From Hydnum rufescens UP504 (lineage: Eukaryota > Basidiomycota > Agaricomycetes > Cantharellales > Hydnaceae), in NCBI GenBank assembly GCA_014904985.1, contig MU129047.1, positions 74,919-138,918 on the forward strand: 64,000 nt of DNA, given 5' to 3'. Within the stretch, counting starts at the first letter, position 1, and every line of letters starts with the position of its first letter. The notes beneath the pieces are model-generated. The model was not told the DNA's origin. It searched no databases and was given only the letters and a program-made list of their open reading frames with translations. Shown here in pieces: positions 22,784 through 33,660 of this stretch. The translations under genes were made by a program, and so were the position numbers.

Positions 22784-25579
22784 AGTTATGAATTACCTAT
22801 ATTATGGTAGAAATCCTCCACAGTCCCATTTAAATGAACAGAGGAAATGCTTGAAATGAGGAGACCATCGTTCCCCTCCAGCCGGAGGAACCCCTAAACA
22901 TACCTTCTAATTCTGGGGACAGTATAAAAAAATATCACCCATTAGCTGGTACGATGTCCCTGACAGGGTCATTGGTAGGAACTCTATAAAGTTTGCATTT
23001 TTGTTCGAAGTCGAGTTACACGAGGTTTCAGTCAGGCGGATTCGTGGTCTTCAGACGGGACTAAGATGAACGAGAGATTCGGAATGCGCGATGAGGGCAC
23101 ATCCACCGTCTGATGGCACGGGTGCGGCGTTCTGCGGTGGAGATACCCATTGGTATTTTGACAATTATCTCATGAATATTGAATTAAACTTTTTCTTTTC
23201 GTCATGGTTGTATTTTCGAAATAAAAAATATTGAGTTCCGTAGGTTGAGAGTCAATCTGGCAAACTTCTCTCTTGGAGTGTAAATCTCCGGGGCAGCATG
23301 AATGGTTTAATTGATGAGTGATGCGGCGAAGACTTGAATATTTTAGGTATTATGTTTAAAATGAAATCCTCCCAAGTCCTAGAGTGGTTATTAAATTTCT
23401 CGGTGTTGAGAAACCTTACTGCGACTACCGCAGTCCAACTCCGTTAATATGAGACCTGTAAAAGGCTCAATTACCTTGGTTAAATGGTACCTTGTATACA
23501 TTCTCGTGGAGAGGAGCTCGGCGGAGATAGGGTTGGTGACCCTCCAGGCGCTGAGGTAACCCATAAACAAACTCTATACACATGCAAATGATTCTTGGGG
23601 GGCAAGTCCCTATATGAAAAAAGACAGAGGATAAGTCAATTACCAGAGTTAATACTGTTAGGACGACATATTTGACAGCTCGAGATATTATGTACCAAGA
23701 GTTGCCCATTGATTCAGGGGCGCAGAACGTAGCTAGGCTATATAGGGAGTAAAACTGGTGGACATCTTTGCTGAACGCAAATACATCGACCGAACTAAAG
23801 AGGGACCACACAGGGATTCGGGAGAAGACCTAACAAAATTTCTTGGGAGTATATATATCGTCGCGTCACAATTCAGGACACGCGGTCTCATCTATCCGCT
23901 CTGCCTTTCTTCGGCCTCAAAATGTGTGGAGATGAGTTTAATGGGTGTCAGGAAGGCAATTTTGATGGCTACGAAAAACATCAACCGAAGTGAAAATACA
24001 GTTTCGTCCACAGTTATAGTATATTTTTACACTAGTTATATTTGGAAGAAGAGGTTTGTGTGGCGGGGTTGGCAGAGTGTACAGAAGGCATCCCGAGCTG
24101 ATATTATGCCGTGAGGGTCAACTAACTCCGATGTTGATACTGCAGCTGTCGCGGAGATGTGTCATAGCCTAATGTGTGGATGCGTGCGTAAGAGGGACAG
24201 AGTAGAAATAGGAGACTTTAAGACGTACCTAAATATTAAGCTAAATTGACAAAACCTATGGGTATATGTTTTCCTATTACTCCACTTACCACACCGACTA
24301 ACTGGCGAGACTGTGGAAATTCTGCCGAGGAGAAATTTGAAAATTCACTGGCCTGTTTTTTCCGACTTCAATCCTGGCATTCTGAACATTTCAGCGAGAG
24401 AACTTTCTACAATTAACATCTTTGCAATTAATTACTGGGTTGACAATATTCTTATTCATTGTTCTTGGTAGGGATCCAAGATAACCAATCCGATATCGGT
24501 ATTTGAGACTACCCAAATTACAATATTTTTTGGCAAATTTTATTGTTGAGTTCTCAGCTGCGCTACTCTACTGAGAAAAACATACTAAAGGGTTATTATC
24601 CATATATTCGACTGCATGGGGATTTTTTAGCATCTAAAATTTAATTTCAGAACGTCCCATTACCTTGCGGCCTGATATTGGACAGCCAGAGGAAGGGGTT
24701 GCAGATGTTATTTTTGAATCGGGCGCGCGAGTTGGTTGATACTGGACCCATTCTGGTATTATTTTAGACAGCGAAGAAGGCAGACAATGCACCTTGGGGC
24801 ATGATTCAATCTGTGTGGCAATAACGGGGCCGGTTGATCAATGGCGCAACTACCGGGACATAGTTCCGGCTGGAGTTGCCTGTTCCTTGGCGAGACATGT
24901 CTCTCGTAAAATCCCTCCCGGTTCCTTTGGAGCGTTGAATCTGCGGGTTCTCGTAACCCGTTCCCGTTTCTAAAACGGCAATCGACGGGTCCTGCATTGC
25001 CTCGTTCTCTCGAGCTTCCACACTCATTCCAGATATGGCTCTATACCAGCCTGGCAAGGTCCTCAGGGGGCTCCGGGGTAGTCCTGTGCAATCTTCGGTC
25101 AATTTCCTCTTGCGGGAGGCGTCCTTGCAAAGGGGATCCCTCAACAACTAAATGATATCTCATGACAATACGGGCACTTCTAAGGATAGTATGGTGGTGG
25201 GATTGATGCTATTGGCATGGCTTGGGCAAATACAACGCTTGGGGTTGTATCATGACGGGATAATATGGGGCCTATATATATTTAAGGAGGGTCCGGGTCA
25301 GTATCCACCAAACCTGGGGTGATAGTTAAACAAGCGGCAGTCAAGCGGGCGCTAGCTTTGGATTCTCCCCGGAGGAAAATCACCTTCAGAAGCCCCTTGC
25401 TTCCCTTCTCCATCCCTGTTTATACATGGGGGGAATCCAGGACTTGTGCTTCGAAACATAACCTAGTGACTCGCGCCAATACAATAAAGACAGTTCTGTC
25501 TCGTTTACAGAGAAGAAAGCTTGGAAGCCCCACACTAACGGCAGGCGTTGAGAAACATTTTGGGTCCAAATCCCTTGGA
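22784..25579. promoter_or_regulatory. Spacer of divergent pair A, with repeat relics
   Basis: The central part near 22900-22990 (ACATACCTTYTAATTC...CACCCATTAGCTGGTACGATGT) is conserved at 31255-31330, so it is the likely shared regulatory zone. At 23090-23440 lies a diverged arm of the inverted repeat at 28.2-29.45 kb. From 23450 to 24800 the sequence is AT-rich with nothing recognisable. A 113-codon minus-strand frame at 24806-25147 (LPGWYRAISGMSVEARENEA and on) is unassigned. Segment 25330-25600 matches the gene's 5' part in pair B and in both right-hand copies. Confidence 0.4.
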
Positions 25580-26793
25580 ATTGCGTGTCTCATCCAGTGA
25601 TGGACTCTACCCCTCTCGCTAAACTCCTAAAACTTATCTAGTCCCCGCGGAATGTGGATTCACCGGAGGTGTAGCCCGTCTCTCATCCAAAATATTTCCT
25701 AATACGGCCCCTTCTTTATCGGTGGCTTCTCCCAATACTCGTCACCCCGACAGCTGCCAGTGAGTCACCCCCGAACTACACTCGATGAGCGTGAGTGCCG
25801 CTTCAAACGACCGTCTCCTCGCCAGCACTCACATTCATGCTGAACCATGACACACCATTGGGACACTAAACATGAGGAAGATCTCCCCCACCAAGCCCCC
25901 GTATGTTATTCTCACTGCGCCAAAAGGTGACCTACGATGCCTCTGATTTCCATTTCACTCACTCCGAACAAATCCTACACCCAAAATATAGGTGCTAAAC
26001 CTGACCATCCTTTGTGGGAGATCATTTCCAGAGCTTCTTTATTTGAAAAACTCAAGGGAAAAGCCAAAGCTTGCGATCTGGTACGCATATGGCGTGTGTA
26101 ACTTGTATTGTTAAAGATATTCACCGATGTTTCCTTCTACGTGTGCTAATGCCCCCGTGCTCTGAGAGAAAGGTATTTTACTTTGAGATCCCTCGCAACT
26201 GCGTCTCCCTCACTTCCTTATCCCAATAATTGTTCAACTTGAACTTGTCTTTAACCATGCCTCCCAACCCCAACATGAACAACCCTCAATCAGCCCTGCC
26301 GCAGTACACTCCATCCTGTTCACAGTCTCAACAGAGCCCCAGAAAAATAAGTAAGCCTCATCTCTCCCACCAAGGTCTATCCCCCCGATTTATGGACTAG
26401 GACCTTTCCACAGAGGGCGGTACTGGAGGAGAGGCCCAGGGCCCTGTAGCGGTAGGCGGCCCTGGTGGTGATGTTGATTTTCACGAGGCACCGCTGCCAA
26501 ACCAGTCGGGTGAGCCGCAAGGTTGTTTTTTGGTGGACACAGTATAGTTACTATGATACCCTAATAAAGTCCCAATTCCACGTCCAGCGGAACGCAAGAA
26601 CATCGCATATGGAGGATCTGGTGGAAGTCTCAGATTGCCACCTAGTTTGGCAGCGGAAGGGGGGGATATTGGTAAAAGAGATAATACAGTCCTAAGACTT
26701 CTTTTCATCCCTTCTGACTAATTTTTCCCCATAGAAGGTGGACCGGGTGGGAAAGCAATAGTCACTGAGCCTGCACGGAACAGGCGATCGTGA
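25580..26793 (+). CDS. GGxGG-family gene, rightward member of pair A
   Basis: Exons can be deduced by aligning four family copies. An exon ending YVILTAPK joins, across the 66-nt intron at about 25927-25992, to AKPDHPLWEIISRASLFEKL and KGKAKACDL. A 90-nt intron follows, then VFYFEIPRN, a variable S/P/Q/N-rich stretch (MPPNPNMNNPQSALPQY), and the exon GGTGGEAQGPVAVGGPGGDV ending at QS|GTGAGC. Next come VPIPRPAERKNIAYGGSGGS and, after an intron starting GTAAAAGAG, EGGPGGKAIVTEPARNRRS and a stop at 26791-26793. The identical ARNRRx-stop ending in three copies supports this frame. The start codon is not fixed, and a stop in the variable stretch suggests an unplaced intron or an indel. Function unknown. 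Confidence 0.6.
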
Positions 26794-27541
26794 CTATCAT
26801 TTTGGCGACTCTTTAGGCCACATCCAAAGGAGGATTGATATTGACCCCCGCTTCTCGCCCTTGATCTGATTCTCATTAGTTCCGGTCATTTTCCCTGTGA
26901 CTTCGACATCATTCTGTAGTTCTATGATTTATGCATCCAATTTAGTCCTCAGTGTTATCAGCATTCCAGGTGCATGCACTCGACTCGCGCTCTTGATTTG
27001 TATTTTTCGCTTCCTCATAATTGGCGCTTACACAAATAACCGATTTATCCATCATGTAACTCATTATATGTACCGGACGCATCCGGAGGGCCACTTTGGG
27101 CTTACCAGGGTCGGGGGGCTGCCAGGAAAGGATGACAGCCATCACTGTGATGTATTAAATGTTACAGCAGTAAATTGTCTGTTGAATTTTCAATCAGGAA
27201 GGTGAGGTCATAATACTTGGGCCAAAGAAGCCATTTTGACTCTTCGGCCATTCTTCGGAGAAATTGGTAGAAAAAGCAGATCTCTGCCAGAGAGCTTCCC
27301 GATGATTATCATACATCCCTGTGCATTTCATCATCCTTGTAATTATGACAGTCCAGCAAACATCAAATTGCATTTCATTCCAATTTGTAAATGACTTTAT
27401 TTATTTTATTCTTATATTGTACAACGACATGGATGGTGAGTGTACCTATGTAGAATGAAAATGACGAGGTCAAATACTTACAAAAAAAAAGTGAGTATGA
27501 CCGTTAATCTCATGCTTCAACTTGCAACTCGAATTCCTCAT

Positions 27542-27800
27542 TCACGGGTCTCTGAAAAATCCAGCGGCAGCGCCCATCTCAGTGCCTGCGCACATACTCG
27601 TGCCGAGGACCTACCCCAAGAAGAAGAAAAAAGATCCCTCCATGTTCATGTCTGGGACCAACCAATGTAACAAAACTATACATACCTTGCACTCTCTCCT
27701 CTCTAGTTCGGCGAGTCCAGTGGCTATCTGACGCGTCCAGTACGACCGAGGGGATGCCCTAGAGCGATCACCTCGCCGTTCACATCCCACCTTGCTCACG
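27542..27800 (-). pseudogene. 3-ketoacyl-CoA thiolase 3' fragment, copy A
   Basis: The last two exons of a peroxisomal-type acetyl-CoA C-acyltransferase. The exon reading [12 protein letters not shown], then RQIATGLAELERRECK, keeps the GHPxG active-site loop. A ~100-nt intron (GTATGTATAG...GGGGTAG) leads to LGTSMCAGTEMGAAAGFFRD and a stop at 27542. The family's usual C-terminal SMCIGxGMGAA signature is recognisable. The fragment stops abruptly near 27800, with no upstream thiolase exons, so it is a truncated copy. It is tail-to-tail with the GGxGG gene to its left. Confidence 0.75.
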
Positions 27801-28239
27801 GCATGTGTCGCATTGATTAGGCTCCGTCCGGTCCACCGACTGTCGATAGTTCAGCGACCCTTCTATAGTAAAAAGATCTATTGACATCTTGACTACATTT
27901 CATATTTTTGGATGAACTGTTGCTTGTGTTCGGCCGCAACAACATTTCTACCCACATTTCTAGCTCACACTCGCAGTCATTTTCTAGCATTGTGTTGTCA
28001 GACCTTTTGTATTATACTATGGACAATATATGTAGACTCAAAAGACATGTGGATGGAGAGATAGCGACAGTCCCTCTAGCAACAGCTCTGCAAAGTTGTG
28101 CGAAGAACTGCCGCTTGGTTAACTATCAACAGTTGGTGGATCTGAACGGACCCTTATATATAGGCCTTATTACACCCTATTTGCCATGCTAATCCCACCA
28201 CCGATATCAGAGATTGTCATGATGATATCATTAGTTGTT

Positions 28240-29450
28240 GAGGGACCTTCAGCGCCGCAAATGCCGAATTACACTACGATTGACCTGCCAGGCTGAGTAT
28301 AAATTCGATGAGTCCAACTCGGCAATGCAGGCCTCGTTGCCGTTGACGACGGTTACGGAGGATTCAACGCTGCAAAGGGACCGGGAGGGATACGGAAGGC
28401 GCCGGGCGCCTCGCGGAAAGTATTTTGACAATATCACATTGAACATTGAATATTTTCCTTCGCTGTAAAATAAAATGAGTCCCACTTAATCATCTGCACC
28501 CTCTGGTGTCCTCAGGGAGTTGGGACCTGAATATTTAGATGTTAAATCCCTGCAGTCGAAGGTATTTTAGATTTCTCAGGTGAACCACTGAGACTCACAC
28601 AATAAAATTTGCATATTATTGTATCTCTAGACAATACCTACCCGCTTGAAAAGAAATTAACCAAAAATTCGAATATTCAGAGATTGAGTCGGGCGGCCAG
28701 TGTATTTTTCATTTTTCGAGCGAACCACGGCGAACTAAGGGATAAAAAATATTATAATATTAGAGTCTCCATTCTCCTCTGCCTCTTCGAGCAAAAATTG
28801 GAGCAATTCAAGAATATTTGACCCCATTAAGTGAGTTCTACACTGCCCACCTTATTACTTACTACGTGGTATGGTGAGCAATCAAATGTTCTTCAATCAC
28901 TCCAACTTTTTCTCGAAGAGGCAGAGGGAAATGGAGACTCTGATATTATAATGTTTTTTATCCCTTAGTTCGTCGTGGTTTGCTCGCAAGATGCAAAATA
29001 CAGTAGCTGCCCGACTCAATCTCTAAATATTCGAATTTTATGCTACCTTCTTTTCAAGGGGGTAGGTATTATCTAGAGATACAATAATATGCTAACTGTA
29101 TTGTGAGTCTCAGTGGTTCACCCGAGAAATTTAAAATACCCTCGACTGTGGGGATTTAACATATAAATATTCAAGTTCCAACTCTCTGAGGATACCAGAG
29201 GGTGCAGATGATCAACTGGGACTCATTTTATTTTACAGCGAAGGAAAATATTCAATATTCAATGAGATATTGTCAAAATACTTTCCACAGAACGCCCGGC
29301 GCCTTCCGTACCTCTCCCGGTCTCTTCGTCTTGGCGTTGAGTCCTCCATAACCGTTGTCAACGGCAACGAGGCCTGCATTGCCGAGTGGGACCCATCGAC
29401 TGTTACTCCTGATGGTCTCCGTGTTGCGCCTGGGGTATATATATATAAGG
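28240..29450. repeat. Large inverted repeat, ~570-bp arms, ~50-bp spacer
   Basis: Left arm about 28250-28830, right arm about 28890-29440 in opposite orientation, diverged by substitutions and indels. Each arm carries, in the outward direction, an AG|AACGCC acceptor-like junction followed by a frame reading RRLPYLSRSL, then SSITVVNGNEACIAE. The frames lie minus at 28249-28485 and plus at 29270-29494. The central parts are AT-rich. No transposase is present. It separates divergent pair A (plus the thiolase fragment) from pair B. Confidence 0.8.
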
Positions 29451-29559
29451 AAGCCACACAGGTTTTTATATTGGATCATCTAACCCGTGACTGACATCAT
29501 CCTTACGGACAGTCCGTCTTCCTATCACCCTTCAAGCACGGGGGTCCATAATGGAGGAA

Positions 29560-29880
29560 GTTTCTGAAGCGCACGTGTGGAAGACCGTTTGAATTTGACA
29601 TCTATGCATGTATGAATTTCATAAACTGTATACGCCGATTCAAGCCGAGTGAAATATACCGGTCTTATGGGGATACTTTACCTCCAAATGTAGGCCCAGC
29701 TCCCAGCTCATTTGTGTTTGTGTCTGAGGCGTGCGGAAGGAATTTTGAATTCGACATCTGTGCATGTATGAATTTCATAAACTGTGTACGCCAATTCAAG
29801 CCGATTGAAACATACCTGTCTGATGGGGATGCTATGCCCCCCAAATGTAGGCCGAGCTCGCTTGGGTCACACCGAGGTCT
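29560..29880. repeat. Local ~157-bp tandem duplication
   Basis: A segment containing TTTGAATTYGACATCTRTGC and TATGAATTTCATAAACTGT occurs twice in a row (near 29590 and 29745). Each ends in CCAAATGTAGGCC. The counterpart in pair A (21345-21440) has one copy. Confidence 0.7.
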
Positions 29881-30259
29881 CGACGGGCCTAAGGGGCCTG
29901 CTTTCAGGCCGCCAATAGCTGGCACTTTCAGGCAATCATTCTCTGGATTATTTGCACTCGACTGGATAGCTCGGGGTCGATTTGCTGCCCTGCATCGGAT
30001 TGGGGCGGTGGCTGAAGCGTGCGAATGACAATATGGCTAGCTCGGCGCTCCCACTTCGATATTCATAATTTGGGAAGATGTGGGAACTGCTATTCTGGAT
30101 ATAATTTGGAACCTGAAATGAAAAAGTTACGTAAATTGGTCGACTTTTGCTTGTTCCCGTTCTCAACCTACCGGGAGTGATGGGGTTGCACCGTTCGGAG
30201 GAAATAGCAGAGAATAGGAGTGGGAGTCGGGCCACAGAACGGGCCACTCTCTGCGGTAG

Positions 30260-31140
30260 TCCTTCATATACACCGGAAATTCTATGTAGCCCAAGCGCTC
30301 AAGAACCGTAATCTTACCTGCGATATCCGTCGAGCCTAAATGGGTCTCTATAGTCGTGAAGAAGAGATGAAAATGACCTCCGAAACCACTCTTCAATATC
30401 AATACGATAAGATTCTTGCTGCAAATTGATCGAGGTGCCGATGGCACCGACGCCTCCACTACTTCCTGCGATTAATCCCTGTGCGTGGCGATAACGAGAG
30501 TGGGGTAGTAAAGAGGCCGGTTCCCAAACGAAAAACAAACCTTGCGGCTCACCTGAGTTCTCCAGGTCGATTCTTGGCCTCTCGTTGATGTAGCCAACAT
30601 CTCACAGCGTCTCTGCCAATGGCGGCGGGACCCTGGGCAGACCCTCCACTACCGGTTTCTGTTGCGAAGAGTTTAGTAATTGGACATATGCGACTCAGGG
30701 GTGGATATCTTACTTATTTTCGGCGTAACCTTAGTTCGGCATGAGTGCAGAGGGGGGGGATGGAACAAATACCGTTTGAGAGCGTCTGGATCAAGTGTGA
30801 GATAGGGGTTGGGTAAAATTCCTCGGAAGGCTGGATGGGAGGTGAGGGCTCGGCAGAATCAAGGTTTTACTGGCGAGAAATCCAGGGAAGGCAATTGCTT
30901 TGAAAAGAGGCCGACGAATCGGCGTGGACCTATGATGGGAGAAGTGTCAGTTGGTTGGAGAACGGGAAACTCTTGATGAGTTCATACTCAGAAAATCCCT
31001 AGTCATTTGTTTGGGTAAGCCTGAGCGGGTGTTGAACCCATTTTTCGAAGGGAAATGTGGAGTCTTGAGGGATTAGAAGGGGATATACTCTCCACCACCA
31101 GGGTGCGGATTATCAGCGCGGCTGGCTTGAGTAGGGCCTA
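30260..31140 (-). pseudogene. GGxGG-family gene, leftward member of pair B
   Basis: Paralogue of the gene at 21832-22783 in the same position relative to its partner. It keeps the exon PRRFVGLFSKQLPSLDFSPV, the exon TGSGGSAQGP with INERPRIDLENSG|GTGAGC, and the exon SSGGVGAIGTSINLQQESYR. The first exon's equivalent of MSHRK is altered, several bases are lost after DFSPV, and the GGDAGDV segment is disrupted, so an intact reading frame cannot be assembled. Limits are approximate. Confidence 0.5.
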
Positions 31141-31800
31141 CATAGTTATGAATTGCGGATCTTACGGCAAAAATTCTGGTTAAAGGAACAGACACTGTAA
31201 TTGAGAGGAAATTGTCCAAATGAGACCATCGTTATCCTCCAGCCAGAGAGATCCTAAAACATACCTTTTAATTCGGGGAAAAGCATGGAAAAATGTCACC
31301 CATTAGCTGGTACGATGTCCCTGACAAGGTAATTCGGTACAAAAGCATCATTACGCGGGTAGCCCTTGGGAAAACGGCAATCGCCGAAGGGAGCACTGCC
31401 GCGCGCCTGTTGAGTCGGCGTCAGCCGAAACTGGCATCTTAGATGGTTTTCTCGAGGATCTTGGGGGGACCGTCTCCTTGGGTCATTCTTGTCTCATGAT
31501 TTCCTCGTTCCCCCCGTCTTCTCACTGAAATGCATGATAACACGTGTGATTTGCACTGCACATTACACAGCCCTGGAGGATATACCAAACTCTGCTGTAC
31601 GTGGGCGCTAACTGGGGTCTCCCTGTATGGGAAATCATCTCCAGGAGGCCTTTGCTTTCCTTCTGCACCCCCGTTTTTGTGGGGGGAATCCAGGACTTGC
31701 ACCTCGGTGCGTAGCCTGTTGATTATGCCACTGAAGGCAAGTCTACCTCCTTTACAGAGGGGGGGGGGGCGTCAAGGCTCCAGGCATAAAAAGTACGTTG
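31141..31800. promoter_or_regulatory. Spacer of divergent pair B
   Basis: Much shorter than in pair A. The core 31255-31330 matches 22900-22990. Segment 31400-31760 matches the 5' portion of the rightward gene in the other copies (GATCTTGGGGRGACCGTCTCC-like text near 31460). Confidence 0.4.
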
Positions 31801-33042
31801 GCTTCAAATCCCTTGCAATTGCGAGTCTCGCCCAGCGATGACTTCTGCCTATTTCCCCGAACTCTTAAAACTTCTCGAGTCCTCGTCGAATGTGGATCCC
31901 CCAGAGTGTCGCCCGGCCTCCATTCACAATATTTCCTAATATAACCCCTTCTTTATGCGGCGGCTTTCCCAAACGCCGGTCGTCCCTACGGCTGACAGTG
32001 AGTCACCCTCAAACTACACCATGAATGTCGCTTCAAACGACCATTCCCTCGCCCGCACTCACCTTCACTCTGTGCCCTGGGTATCCCATGGGGACACTAA
32101 ACATGAGGAAGATCTCCCTCACCAAGCCCTCACATGTTGTTCTCACCGCGTCAAATAGTGACCTATGATGCGTCTGGTTTCTATTGCACTCCTCTCAGAA
32201 CAAATCCTATGCCCGCAATATAGGTTCTAACCCCGATCATCCTTTGTGGGAGATCATTTTCAGAGCTTCTTTATTTGAAAAACTAAAGGGAAAAGCCAAA
32301 GCTTGCGTCTTGGGGCATATATGGTGTGGTCCCTTGTATTATTAACGATATTAGCGATATTTCCTTCTACGTGTGTTAATGCCTGCGTGCTCTTAGAGAA
32401 AGGTATTTCACTTTGAGATCCCTCGCAACCGCGTGTCCCTCACCTCCTTATCCAAACAGTTGTTCAACTTGAACCCGTCTTTAACAATGCCTTCCAACCC
32501 CAGCATGAACCACCCTCAATCACCCCCGTCGAATTACATTGCATCGGGTTCACAGCCTCGAGGCTCGCAAACGCCGCAGAGCTCCGGAAGTGGGCGAACA
32601 ATAAGCAAGCTCATCTCTCTCACCAAGGTCCATGCCCCCGACTTACAGCCTAGAATCTTTCCACAGGGGGCGGTAACGGAGGAGATGCCCAGGGCCCTGT
32701 AGCCATAGGTGGAACTGGGGGTGGTGTTGATTTCGAAGGGGCACCACTGCCAAGGTTGTCAGGTGAGCCATAAGGTTTGTTTTTTGTGGGCGCAATATAC
32801 CTACTATTATACCCTCGATAAAGCCGCTGTTCCACGTTCAGAGGAACCCAAGCTCGCGATTGGAGGAGGTGGTGGAAGGGTCACGCTGCCGGATGCCTGG
32901 AGAGGGGAATGTGACATTGGTAAAAGAGATAATGCAGATCTAAGAGTCTTTTTCATCCCACCTGATTAATTCTTTCCTCATAGAACGTGGTACCGTTGGG
33001 GCAGCAACGGTTGCTGAGGTTGTGCGGAATAGAAGGTCCTAA
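31801..33042 (+). CDS. GGxGG-family gene, rightward member of pair B
   Basis: Same exon order as 25580-26793. LTASNS joins across an intron to NPDHPLWEIIFRASLFEKLK and GKAKAC. Then come FEIPRNRVSLTSLSKQ, MPSNPSMNHPQSPPSNY, SGSGRT with an intron ending TTTCCACAG near 32668, GGNGGDAQGPVAIGGTGGGV, DFEGAPLPRLSG|GTGAGC, AAVPRSEEPKLAIGGGGGRV, GECDI, and a final exon ending ATVAEVVRNRRS with a stop at 33040-33042. The 5' region has stops in the frame that is open in the 63-kb copy, so the start is uncertain or the 5' end is damaged. Confidence 0.58.
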
Positions 33043-33660
33043 TTATCATTCTGGCGACTCTCAGGCCACATCCAAAGTGGCATTGGTATTGACCCCTGCG
33101 TCTCGTCCTTGATGTAGTCCTCGTTAGTTCCTGCTATTTTCCCTATAGTGTGACTCCTTCGACACCATTCTGTGTACCTTGATGATCTATAGCTCCAATT
33201 TAGCCCTGTTTTTTTCCAGTATCCATCTGCATTCCCTTGACTCATGGTCTTGATTCCTATTTTTCGCTCCCTCGGAATTGGCACTTTCACAAGCAACTGA
33301 TCCATCGATTAACTGCCATCGCGTAACTGCTTATCTTCTCATTATATTGTACCAGAAGCATCCGGAGGGCCACTTTGGGCTCACCAGGCCTAGACTAGGC
33401 ACCCCACCCGGACACCTCGGGGGCTACCAGGAAAGGATGGCATCTATCATTGTGTAGAAAATCCTACACAGTGTCTGTTAAATCCATGATTTCCGAGCAG
33501 GGAGGTGAGGCAATACTTGGGCCATTTTGACTGTTCGGCTATTCTTCGGAGAAATTGGCATGCTGGTGAAAGGGTGGATCTCTGCCAGAGAGCTTCCTGA
33601 TGCTTATCATGCCATACTTTGTGGCTATGTAGAACCTAAGGACTCCGGGAACCGACGACA
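33043..33660. other. 3' flank of pair B up to the copia insertion
   Basis: Paralogous to 26794-27320 (shared CATCCAAAG, GGAGGGCCACTTTGGGC, CTCTGCCAGAGAGCTTCC). Similarity stops near 33625, where the copia-derived DNA begins. The thiolase fragment present downstream in pair A is absent here. Confidence 0.5.

Noticed and set aside
22614..22859. Plus-strand frame with EPIFRWDMCSLEGLE, seemingly conserved at 63926-63640
   Set aside because: It is the antisense shadow of the first exon of the leftward GGxGG gene. The opposite strand has matching splice sites and continues into further homologous exons.
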